Origin: Paramecium octaurelia
Lineage: Eukaryota; Ciliophora; Oligohymenophorea; Peniculida; Parameciidae
NCBI GenBank assembly: GCA_905182995.1
Contig: CAJJDP010000051.1
Coordinates: forward strand, 68,718-132,717
Reading direction: 5' to 3'
DNA: 64,000 nucleotides
In this document: positions 11,138 through 23,291 of the stretch, piece by piece
Layout: the number at the start of each line of letters is the position of its first letter
Numbering within the stretch: position 1 is the first letter of the stretch
Notes under the pieces: generated by a model
The model's database searches: none
What the model was told of the DNA's origin: nothing
What the model saw: only the letters and a program-made list of their open reading frames with translations
Program-made: the position numbers and the translations under genes

Positions 11138-12719
11138 TTATTCAAAATAAAGTTTTACAATTGAATACATTATCAATTCAGTTTTTACAAACTAACCAAA
11201 TTTTACCGCTTTTCTGTAGTATATCATACAAGGTCTAAATAATAGCAATTTAGAAGTTCTCAAAAAGATCTTAAAAAAATATATTAATTATCTTGAAAGT
11301 TGAATCATTAATGCGGTGGGGCTGTAATACTGATGTTTTAACTCAGGAATCTTGTTACAGTATTGGGGAGGGTTTAATAATTTGTTTTTGTATTTTCTTT
11401 TATTTACTTAGGAGCCAAACTATTCACTAGGCCAAGTCTCTGTTTCCAAATCTAAGGGTTTTTCATTGCTCAAACCCTAATACATAGAAGGCTAGATGTT
11501 TTAAAAAGGTTCGTATAAACCAAACTCTTAATATTACTGCAAGGCAAATCAAAATTCCTAATTGCTCACTTTAAGGATGTTTATTTTTAAATTAAAATAT
11601 GTAAGTAAATCGTTTTAGAAAATTATTTTCGTTTCAATTAGTGCACCTATCTAGTTTCAGTAATGTTTTTGTATAGCCCATTCTTCAGGCGTAATAGATT
11701 TTCGTTTTAGAATTCGAATATCAATGAATTATAAATTTATTATAATATTTAATAAATTAATTGATTCTTAATTAAAACTGAATAGTGTTATAAAAATAGA
11801 TTATCCTTGTTCAATAGCTAATATATATGAAATACAGGCATATAGAATTAACCTAAATAATTTTTCTATATTTAAAAGGATTCGAAAATTCATATTCTTA
11901 AAGAGTAAAATTATAGAATTAATGTAATTCTAAGTAATTAGTATAATTAAGAAGGATTGGTTTGATTTGCATAATTTAGATAAACGATCATAATATACTT
12001 CAACAATTGAATTAAGGCCTTTTAGCCCCAGTTTCATAAAAATTATAATAGGCCCGAAAGTTCAAAACATTTAAATCTCCTTGAAATTGGTAGGCTAAAA
12101 TATTTGGATAAATTTATGAGCTCTAAATTTTTCCTATGCTCTTGCTCTTGCTAAGGAAGATTTTAAGGAAGATACTTTTTCTTCATTTAGAAAGTGACTT
12201 TTTATTATAATATTGGTGATTTTACATTTTTGATATAGATGATGAGGTAAGAAGAAACTTGACACAGTCTTTTTATTTCAACATCATAGAATAATACTAT
12301 GTCATTACTAAAGCCATTTTTAATTTGTATAACTTTTAGCTATTGATTCTTTTAATCAAAAAGATAATAATCTTCCAAACGTTGAAATATGTCTAATTAG
12401 AAAATCTTCTTAAATTTTAATGTAATTAATTGTAATAAAAAATAGATTGGGTAAACCACATAAATAAAAAAAATATTTACCCTTAATTCAAATTGCTTGG
12501 TGTTTAATAATGAAAATCCTTTATTTTTCGCAATTATGAATATAAACCGAATCATCAGTTTAAAAATTAAATAAATAGGCTAATGCATATATCTTAGATA
12601 TATCTTACTTTTAAATTAATAACTTTTTAGAAATTAATAATAATAAATATCTTCTTTTTCCTCTTTCCATATACTCAATTTAATTGTGTCATTGTTATTA
12701 TAATTTATAGAAAAGTTTT
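11138..12719. other. No supported gene
   Basis: AT-rich spacer. A plus-strand open stretch near 11412-11760 (GAKLFTRPSLCFQI...) is about 115 codons long but matches no family I know and may be chance. Confidence 0.4.
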
Positions 12720-14874
12720 GTTGTTCAAATTACAAAATGCTTACTATAACTATAGTTGTTTCTTGCTTAAGTTAACAATCTTTAAGGATATAAAGCTCTT
12801 CCAATTACTCAATTTTCTCATTCTGCTTATTTTCATATATCATTTGAAACACTCATCTAATAATAAAGTGCTTGTGTAATCTAATTCTTTAATGAAATAT
12901 ATAAATTTTAATTTAGGTTCAATAAAGCCACTCATTGATAAATATCTATAAAATTATACACAATCTTACCATTTATCTATTTGATAAATAGGTTTTACAT
13001 AAAATCGTCTAATCATATTGAAAATTCAACTTTCTTCTGATTATTGAATTTTTCTATTTTAATGCTTTTTAATAGATGAATGTTTTCATAATTATTCAAT
13101 GTATCATCTCTCATATAATAATTATTCATTTTATTTATACATGTTATATAATATGTATAATTCAGAAACAATTAACAAATGATTTTCATTTAGATCATAT
13201 CTTAATTTAATCTATTGAACATTGAAATATAAATAGGCATATTTTTATAAGGATGAGCAAAGGAATTTTATATTATTTCTTTATAAACACGTTCGAGTTT
13301 GTAGTAATCTTCTTCATCTCCTTCCAGTATAAAACAAACCATATGTTTGGTATCACATATAATTTTTGGATGCATTTGCAGAGACTAGCAAGTTATAGCT
13401 TCTTATATTATTCGAAGGATATGTATTCCAATAATTATGAACAAAAATCCACACATACTTAATATGTTATGAAAAAATATTTAGAAATTATGTTAACTAA
13501 AATCAGACCAAAAATAAGAAATAAATATGTGTTATATATAATTACAATGAAATTAATTAATTTAAGTTAATTATCGCCTGACTAAACAAAGAGCCATAGC
13601 GAGTATTTTCTGATAATTGTTCGAAATTATTGGTGTATATAAACAATATAGAGCATTAATTTAATTCTTTTAAAGACTTATAAATTATGATAGCCAAGCT
13701 GAATAAATGTTCGAATCATTAGACTCAATCTTCTTCTCAGAATAACTTCTTTTTCAATCTAAAAGGGTTTTGTAAGTTAATTGATCAATAATTAATAAAT
13801 GTTGACTATATTCTCTCTCTATATTCCACATCATTTGATTCATCAAATTTAATTTTCCTCCAGATACCATTCTCTTTTATCAATAACAGAATATTAATCA
13901 CTCTAGTCACTTCTGCTTTAGAATTGATTAGAAATGGTATATAAAGTAAATTTTTTATTCTGAAAATTAATTCTAAATTTAGGTCACTAAAACACAATTT
14001 AAAACATTTGGTTGAGATAAATTAGTAAACAAGGATTAATACAGTACAATCGATCTTTGTAATAAATTAAGTTCGAATAGTGTCAAATGTTTCTCTAGTA
14101 CAGCTAACTAGCAGTTGATAATGCTTAAATTAATTTTATTAAAAAGATACATAAACTCTATTATCTATTAAAGATTAGCTCTTGATATAGAGTTCACATG
14201 CATCAAAACGATATGTTCTATTAAGAGAATAGTCAAGATAATTACTCAAATGGTAGCTGATAACATACAGCTTGAAAAACAGTAAAACATTGAGTACAAT
14301 CTGTACTATCTTAAAATCAGTGTGTGATAAAACATTAAAGGTGAAATGTAACAGACAGCACAACCAGATATAAATCTGGAACAAGCATTTACATTTAGCA
14401 GTAAGTACTTCTACATAGAATGAAGGATCAAGCATCAAGTAGTTCAAATTTTAGACCCGATTTTGATAAATATCCTAAATAACAATAAAAGAAATTAGCG
14501 TGCAAAAATTTAGCATGTAGTAAAAGGGTGTTCACAGTCTTAAAATTAATTTATATATAGAAGGTCAAGGTCGGTATAAGGATATGAAGTGCAAGTAGCA
14601 TAGCGTTGTATTTGAACAACATGAGAAAAGAACAACAGTGGTCAGCGTAATAATTTTATGATATTCACAAAGTTTACTGTTAGATGATATAACTAGAGGG
14701 TTGTTTTTAAGTTTGATAAAGTGTTTTCGATAACTTACAACTATATGTCTATCAGCACAGGATCTGCAATATAGAACACAAACTCGAATTTACATTAATA
14801 ACATCCGTCTCCACTAACATAATTTCCATCATCGCATTATTCCATAGAAGAAATAGCTACTAAACCATCTCCAC
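12720..14874. repeat. Duplication 2, left copy
   Basis: 2155 bases that recur, with the same length, at 14876-17030. It ends at a lone N (14875) and so is a contig end overlapping the next contig. Its content is the 3' region of the minus-strand cysteine-rich pseudogene, including a hydrophobic 90-codon open stretch on the minus strand at 14175-14447. Confidence 0.9.
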
Positions 14875-14875
14875 N
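14875..14875. other. Single-N contig join
   Basis: A lone N between two copies of the same 2155-base sequence. Confidence 0.9.
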
Positions 14876-17030
14876 GTTGTTCAAATTACAAAATGCTTAC
14901 TATAACTATAGTTGTTTCTTGCTTAAGTTAACAATCTTTAAGGATATAAAGCTCTTCCAATTACTCAATTTTCTCATTCTGCTTATTTTCATATATCATT
15001 TGAAACACTCATCTAATAATAAAGTGCTTGTGTAATCTAATTCTTTAATGAAATATATAAATTTTAATTTAGGTTCAATAAAGCCACTCATTGATAAATA
15101 TCTATAAAATTATACACAATCTTACCATTTATCTATTTGATAAATAGGTTTTACATAAAATCGTCTAATCATATTGAAAATTCAACTTTCTTCTGATTAT
15201 TGAATTTTTCTATTTTAATGCTTTTTAATAGATGAATGTTTTCATAATTATTCAATGTATCATCTCTCATATAATAATTATTCATTTTATTTATACATGT
15301 TATATAATATGTATAATTCAGAAACAATTAACAAATGATTTTCATTTAGATCATATCTTAATTTAATCTATTGAACATTGAAATATAAATAGGCATATTT
15401 TTATAAGGATGAGCAAAGGAATTTTATATTATTTCTTTATAAACACGTTCGAGTTTGTAGTAATCTTCTTCATCTCCTTCCAGTATAAAACAAACCATAT
15501 GTTTGGTATCACATATAATTTTTGGATGCATTTGCAGAGACTAGCAAGTTATAGCTTCTTATATTATTCGAAGGATATGTATTCCAATAATTATGAACAA
15601 AAATCCACACATACTTAATATGTTATGAAAAAATATTTAGAAATTATGTTAACTAAAATCAGACCAAAAATAAGAAATAAATATGTGTTATATATAATTA
15701 CAATGAAATTAATTAATTTAAGTTAATTATCGCCTGACTAAACAAAGAGCCATAGCGAGTATTTTCTGATAATTGTTCGAAATTATTGGTGTATATAAAC
15801 AATATAGAGCATTAATTTAATTCTTTTAAAGACTTATAAATTATGATAGCCAAGCTGAATAAATGTTCGAATCATTAGACTCAATCTTCTTCTCAGAATA
15901 ACTTCTTTTTCAATCTAAAAGGGTTTTGTAAGTTAATTGATCAATAATTAATAAATGTTGACTATATTCTCTCTCTATATTCCACATCATTTGATTCATC
16001 AAATTTAATTTTCCTCCAGATACCATTCTCTTTTATCAATAACAGAATATTAATCACTCTAGTCACTTCTGCTTTAGAATTGATTAGAAATGGTATATAA
16101 AGTAAATTTTTTATTCTGAAAATTAATTCTAAATTTAGGTCACTAAAACACAATTTAAAACATTTGGTTGAGATAAATTAGTAAACAAGGATTAATACAG
16201 TACAATCGATCTTTGTAATAAATTAAGTTCGAATAGTGTCAAATGTTTCTCTAGTACAGCTAACTAGCAGTTGATAATGCTTAAATTAATTTTATTAAAA
16301 AGATACATAAACTCTATTATCTATTAAAGATTAGCTCTTGATATAGAGTTCACATGCATCAAAACGATATGTTCTATTAAGAGAATAGTCAAGATAATTA
16401 CTCAAATGGTAGCTGATAACATACAGCTTGAAAAACAGTAAAACATTGAGTACAATCTGTACTATCTTAAAATCAGTGTGTGATAAAACATTAAAGGTGA
16501 AATGTAACAGACAGCACAACCAGATATAAATCTGGAACAAGCATTTACATTTAGCAGTAAGTACTTCTACATAGAATGAAGGATCAAGCATCAAGTAGTT
16601 CAAATTTTAGACCCGATTTTGATAAATATCCTAAATAACAATAAAAGAAATTAGCGTGCAAAAATTTAGCATGTAGTAAAAGGGTGTTCACAGTCTTAAA
16701 ATTAATTTATATATAGAAGGTCAAGGTCGGTATAAGGATATGAAGTGCAAGTAGCATAGCGTTGTATTTGAACAACATGAGAAAAGAACAACAGTGGTCA
16801 GCGTAATAATTTTATGATATTCACAAAGTTTACTGTTAGATGATATAACTAGAGGGTTGTTTTTAAGTTTGATAAAGTGTTTTCGATAACTTACAACTAT
16901 ATGTCTATCAGCACAGGATCTGCAATATAGAACACAAACTCGAATTTACATTAATAACATCCGTCTCCACTAACATAATTTCCATCATCGCATTATTCCA
17001 TAGAAGAAATAGCTACTAAACCATCTCCAC
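14876..17030. repeat. Duplication 2, right copy
   Basis: Same 2155 bases as 12720-14874, continuing past CCATCTCCAC into new sequence. I saw no difference between the copies while reading, but could not align them base by base. Confidence 0.9.
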
Positions 17031-18780
17031 AATATTGATAACGCCTATAATCTATTAGTTGCCAATCATTAAGACATTAATAACATTTATTTTCAACAAA
17101 GTTTAAGCCTTCCAATAAGCAACTTTATTAGCATTTATAGCATTCATCAAACTAGATGTTGCTTTAGTCCTCATATACTTCTTTTTTCTATTACAATTCC
17201 ATCATTACAAATGGAATACATGCCAATCTATTATATTACAATCCATAATTATCATCATACTCTAGAGATTTATTATAAATACTTTCTTTACAATTTGTTA
17301 TTGCTGCTCTACATTAGAGGAATTATCAATTTTTATTTAGAGTTTCCTTATTAAAGAGATTATGTTAATCATCTAAAGTATTATAGATTTCAAATATTTT
17401 AATGAATTTGATATTCATTAATCTCAATTTAATTAAAATGACCATTCTCAATCAATTGGTTATTCTTTTATAAAAACTTCTATTTTTTTAATCTTCCTAA
17501 CTCTTAGATCTATCCCAAATATATTTACACTACCCATCTATTAATTCATATTTTGGCAAACAAACATTATTTCCATTTTCAAATTGGCATCACTAAAATT
17601 CAATGGACATGAATATTTGCACGTATTCCAATCTAATTTATAGCCATTATCACTCACATCACATGTAATAATTAAATCTCCACATTTCTTTTTTACTTAT
17701 TTTATTTATTTCATTCATCTTATCCTAAGAATTTCAACTTAAAAATGGCCATACCAATTCATTTACATATTCATGCCATCCTTGTTAACATTCCAAACAT
17801 TCATTTCACACACAGTTTGCACAACCTTCAACACAATCGTAAATTTTAGCTAAGCATCCATTAAAAGGATAGATATTGTTATCAAAGCAAAAATCTTCGT
17901 TTAAAATTGGTCTAATAAATAATGAAATTTCTCTAATTTGAGCCTTAGAAGATTAGGATGAATGACATACTGTCTAGGGTTTCATCGTTTTTTTTTAAAT
18001 TAATTAAATTATGTTTATGTGTGGATATTATTAGATATTAATCTGAGTTATGATTAAATTGTAATAAATAGTATAACCATTAAGAAGTGATACTTACTGA
18101 TTAAGATTTGACAACTACTAATTGATCATCAATTTATATATCATATTAACGATATTAAGTGAAGCTTATTAGTTTCATTGATACGCTAACAGGATCATGA
18201 GATGATAACTATATTTTTTTAGTAGAATCCTTAGTCAATAATTAACAAATTTAATAATCTAATATCATTATGAAATACCTCCTATTGTAGCTATACTATT
18301 GTACATAAGCCAATTATCCTACAACCATCCTTTGTTAAAGTCAACCTAAGTGAATAATTTAGTTGTAAAATATTAAAAATAATATTTAATTAAAGCACTA
18401 TCTGGACATTTTTCTATGAATAATTGAAAATTAAAAATTCCCCAATATCTATAACCTGTTATTCCTATTTAAGCTATTGGGTTTGAAAGGTCAACTTTGA
18501 AATCGGGCTGAAAAACTTCATTATACTAAGTTGTTCAGCAGTGATTGCTTATACTTGTAGAATTATCATAATTTTAATTATGCTATTCAATAATATCTTT
18601 ACAAAATTTAAAAGGATCTCCACCAACAGTGAATTCTATGATTATATCTAAATAAAGTCTCCAAGTCAAAATTTAATTTAAACGAACCTCCAAAACCTAA
18701 ATTTTATTTAGTTTAATGTGGTTGATTTTTCTATGAAAACGTTAATTTTAAAGCAATTTAACCTCCAAAAATCAACATGA
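16880..18780 (-). pseudogene. Broken cysteine-rich surface-protein gene
   Basis: Minus-strand relative of the intact gene at 61.6 kb. The 5' part (about 18780-18380) reads DIIIEFTVGGDPFKFC and later YWGIFNFQLFIEKCP, as in the N-terminal part of the intact gene. The Cys-rich part (17960-16880) reads FNGCLAKIYDCVEGCANCV, NECLECQQGWHEY and YCGDGLVAISSMEQCDDGN..DGCYQCKFEC, the CGDG...EECDDGN...DGC repeat of DUF4215-type surface proteins. It is interrupted by several TGA codons and frame changes. Hydrophobic minus-strand stretches at 16331-16603 and 15962-16153 lie where its membrane-bound C-terminus would be, but that link is inference. Confidence 0.7.
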
Positions 18781-18789
18781 ACCGAAAAA

Positions 18790-21448
18790 TGTTGAAGAAT
18801 AGCATGAGTTATAGTAGTTTTAAAAGCAAGCTAATTAAGAATATCTAAAGCTTCCATTAATGGTGCTTGGAAAATAATTTTGATATTCAAAGGTTTCCGA
18901 CTAGGATCTTGTTAGAAGGTGCAAAAAGACTAGGCTTTTTAAAATATTCGTCTCTTCAAAAGAAATTGCTTGAAATATTTAAAAATACAATTACTATTTT
19001 TTGTGTTTATAGTAAAAAAATAACAACCTCTAATGAAACATTTTGTCCCTTTTCAAAGGAATTTTTGATACTTCTATTATAAATAATTGAATTAATACAA
19101 TATTTATCTGAAGAACTTGTAATCATCCTACAAAATTGAATCTATAATAGCAGAACTTTTTCCTCAAGAATAATAAACTTAAATATCAAGTGTAATGAAT
19201 ATCTAAGTAGTACATCTAGATATTAAGTGGCAATTTAGAATTAATACACAATATATCTTTGAATACTTTTTTCACCCATTGTAATTCACTTGAATAACAT
19301 ATCCTTATCACCTCTTAGCAAAATAAAAAAATATACCAATAATGAATTGATGATCTAATGATGATTCTATTTCACTTAATCGCATGCTCATTTATTAAGA
19401 ACTAAGAAGCAAAGACGTTTTTAATCCAAAGTCACTCAATTAGCAGTTAACCAAAATAAAAAAACAAAGTGTTACTATCAATAGAGAATTTAAAGGAAAT
19501 ATTGTTCCAAAAATTATATGAAACTAATATAGTTAAGAAAATTATTGCAATTCAAAAGATTAATCAGAAATCATAGAATGATAAACTAATTTCATCTAAA
19601 TTATATACAAATAGTGCCAAGTATTAATTTAGATGCATGTTGAACTTATGCAAATATATACTGAAGTTGGATATTTCTTGCCTCACATTTCTTAAAAATT
19701 TTGTTCGAAATCTTTCAATAAATTTGGAAATTAACTTTTTGAGATAGTCAATAATTTACTCGAAGTATTCCTTATTACAATTACAATTTTTATATTATTT
19801 TCCAGCCAGCTTTCTTTGCAGCTTAGAGATGCATATAGTCCAATTTAAACTCCCTCTCAAGAATTTATACCTGACACTACAAGCTTCAGTGGAATGTCTA
19901 AGAGTGCCAGGGATCTCAAACTACTGGTTGTATTGTCCATCCATCTATATTATAAGTGAAGATAGAATCAGATAAATTAAAATTTTTGCCTTTGAGTTTT
20001 GAGCTCTTAAAAAATATACAAGTAAAATTGTATTTGCAACTGTGTTATTATTGTTTCAACTGAGCTACAACCGTAAATTCTATCACTTGATATGAACTTG
20101 TTAAATTTCTAGTATTCTGAATTTTTATTAATCAGCACAACTTTGCAGTTTGTATTTTAAGAGTTCTGTGAGAAAGTTCATGATTTTTAATTCTTAGTAC
20201 TTTCATAGCATTATTTCAAAAAGCTGTAAAAGGAAGAAATTATTAATTAGGAAAAAAAAGGTAAAAGAATTAAGGTACAAATAAATTTTAAACTCAAAAT
20301 TCAAAACACAACTTTTAATCTTTTTTTTGATAATATTAAATAGTTGGCTTGCTATATCCTTTTCATTTCTTTACCAATGACATCATAGTTGCTGAATAAC
20401 ATCTTGTATTTAACTTGTAAGGAGTGTTGCATATATTAGATTAAGAGAAGTTATCAATAAATATGTCTTGATTTTAAAGGAGTCTTGATAAGGTTGAATG
20501 TTAATCTTTAAATTAATGTTAAATTCCTTACATTGACAAGTAATCGAGATTATTATGATAAATAGTATAATAAATAGGTAATCAACTATAAGTTTGGAAT
20601 CCAATTAGAAGTGAAGTCAACCAATTTAGGTATCATATTATTGTGATACTTCCTTTTGATTTATGTCTGAATATGGTACAAATTGGAAAGATTATTGCAA
20701 TGTAGATTAGGTTTATAATAATTGAGAGTACTATATGCAGATTCAAGCTTTTAATTCACTTTTCGTTACGCTTTTTTGGTAATCGCTTACAAAAAGTCCT
20801 ACTTGAAAAACTGACAGATTGTAATTATCACAAAACTCCCTAAATGTTTTCACTTTCTTGATTAAATTAAAACTTAAGCTATTTTATTGACTGCAAAGCT
20901 TTTCGTTTATTTGGTCATATATTATTAGATCATGACGATAAATCAACCATGATCATTGTGATAAACTGAATGAATCTTATTTAGAAAATAATTTGATTTT
21001 TTTTAAATTGAGAAGGTTATAGAAAGTTTAAGTAATAATTTTCAAAATATTTCTGGTTAAGCAGATTCCTATATAAATTGACTATTTTAAGTCAGTATTT
21101 TGGTTTATCTTATCCAAGCATTACTATACAGCTTAAGAGCTTTTAATACAATTGTCATTTATTTATCATTTATAATTGATGTTTTAATTATGGAAAATAC
21201 TCAATTAGAAGATTACTATGTATTTATTAATCAATCTATTTATCATTATTTTTATTACCCGAAAGGAAGAAAGATTTAGATTTTTTATTCCTGTTTAAGA
21301 AGGTAATAAAATCAATAATAATAAGATACATTTATTTTCATTCCATACTAATTCATAGCATATTCATTTCTAGCGTTTCTTATGAAATTTGCATATCAGG
21401 TGATGAGGAAGATTACTGTAAACTAAAAGTATTGATAAAACTATTATA
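18790..21448. other. No supported gene
   Basis: AT-rich. A 71-codon open stretch at 18867-19082 (+) and a hydrophobic 64-codon one at 20410-20604 (-) are present, but neither shows a family signature, splice structure or conservation elsewhere in the window. Confidence 0.4.
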
Positions 21449-22348
21449 NNNNNNNNNNNNNNNNNNNNNNNNNNNNNNNNNNNNNNNNNNNNNNNNNNNN
21501 NNNNNNNNNNNNNNNNNNNNNNNNNNNNNNNNNNNNNNNNNNNNNNNNNNNNNNNNNNNNNNNNNNNNNNNNNNNNNNNNNNNNNNNNNNNNNNNNNNNN
21601 NNNNNNNNNNNNNNNNNNNNNNNNNNNNNNNNNNNNNNNNNNNNNNNNNNNNNNNNNNNNNNNNNNNNNNNNNNNNNNNNNNNNNNNNNNNNNNNNNNNN
21701 NNNNNNNNNNNNNNNNNNNNNNNNNNNNNNNNNNNNNNNNNNNNNNNNNNNNNNNNNNNNNNNNNNNNNNNNNNNNNNNNNNNNNNNNNNNNNNNNNNNN
21801 NNNNNNNNNNNNNNNNNNNNNNNNNNNNNNNNNNNNNNNNNNNNNNNNNNNNNNNNNNNNNNNNNNNNNNNNNNNNNNNNNNNNNNNNNNNNNNNNNNNN
21901 NNNNNNNNNNNNNNNNNNNNNNNNNNNNNNNNNNNNNNNNNNNNNNNNNNNNNNNNNNNNNNNNNNNNNNNNNNNNNNNNNNNNNNNNNNNNNNNNNNNN
22001 NNNNNNNNNNNNNNNNNNNNNNNNNNNNNNNNNNNNNNNNNNNNNNNNNNNNNNNNNNNNNNNNNNNNNNNNNNNNNNNNNNNNNNNNNNNNNNNNNNNN
22101 NNNNNNNNNNNNNNNNNNNNNNNNNNNNNNNNNNNNNNNNNNNNNNNNNNNNNNNNNNNNNNNNNNNNNNNNNNNNNNNNNNNNNNNNNNNNNNNNNNNN
22201 NNNNNNNNNNNNNNNNNNNNNNNNNNNNNNNNNNNNNNNNNNNNNNNNNNNNNNNNNNNNNNNNNNNNNNNNNNNNNNNNNNNNNNNNNNNNNNNNNNNN
22301 NNNNNNNNNNNNNNNNNNNNNNNNNNNNNNNNNNNNNNNNNNNNNNNN
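21449..22348. other. Assembly gap of 900 N
   Basis: Exactly 900 undetermined bases, probably a size estimated from paired reads. Open frames crossing it are artefacts. Confidence 0.98.
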
Positions 22349-23291
22349 TTAAAGAATATGTTGATACTTTTCATTTTCAATATACCTATAATATTTTAAT
22401 TTTTTAATTTACATTCACTTTACTTTTGCAGATTTTGATAATTTTTAAAGGTTTAATTTTTTTAAATAATATTAGCTTAGATATTTTTTGTACAAAGGTT
22501 GGTTGCTTGCTTATTTTTATTTTAACTCTAAAAAATTTAGGTTATTTTGAATAGTGAAGAGTTCAGTTGATATTTATAAATTATTATTAATAATTTCTAT
22601 ATTTAGTTTTATTATTAATAATGTATTTTAAGGATTTAAAAATTAATTCCATTATTTTTTTCGTTAATAAATAAGTGTAATAGTTTTTAGAATAAAAATC
22701 ATCCCCAACTTTACTTGTTGTGCTTCTTCTTGAAAGTTCAAATAATTACTACTTTTAGTCAATTTTAATCAAATTTCATTTGGTTTAAAATGAAGGGTCT
22801 CTTCTTAACATTTAATAATGAAATTTTTTGCTTGACAAAATTGGGCTAACCCTCTTCAACATTAATATCCTCAATTTTTCCCTTTTAGGTCATGTGAGAT
22901 GCATTGACAAAAACAAAGTTTCAATCAAAAAACCCCTTGATAATTAAGCATTTAATATAAAAACATAATTTAAAATTCTATTATAATGATTAAATTCTTA
23001 AATTTTATTTATATCAAGTTCTAAATGAAATAATTTCTTAATCAGGGTATATGTAGTTTCTAATAATTAAAAATATAGAATAAATTTATGATATTTGCAT
23101 TATCCATAATTTCAATTTAAGTGCTGATATTATTTTATAGCAAAATCATCTTTTAATTTAATTTTTCTATAATTAATTCTATTAATCATTATAAACTTCG
23201 AATTTATGTATTGATTAAAATTTGTATTAAAACTAAATTTAAGAGTGTTCGAAATTTTTGAGAAACTTTATTAATAATTTATATTTCTATT
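22349..23291. other. AT-rich spacer upstream of the second WD40 gene
   Basis: Extremely AT-rich with many T and A runs. No gene seen. It contains the presumed promoter of the gene at 23292, but no discrete motif can be supported. Confidence 0.4.

Noticed and set aside
13253..13462. 69-codon plus-strand open stretch, repeated at 15409-15618
   Set aside because: The repetition comes from the contig-overlap duplication, not from conservation; no family features were seen.
21370..22380. Long open frames across 21.4-22.4 kb on both strands
   Set aside because: They consist almost only of N in the 900-base gap.
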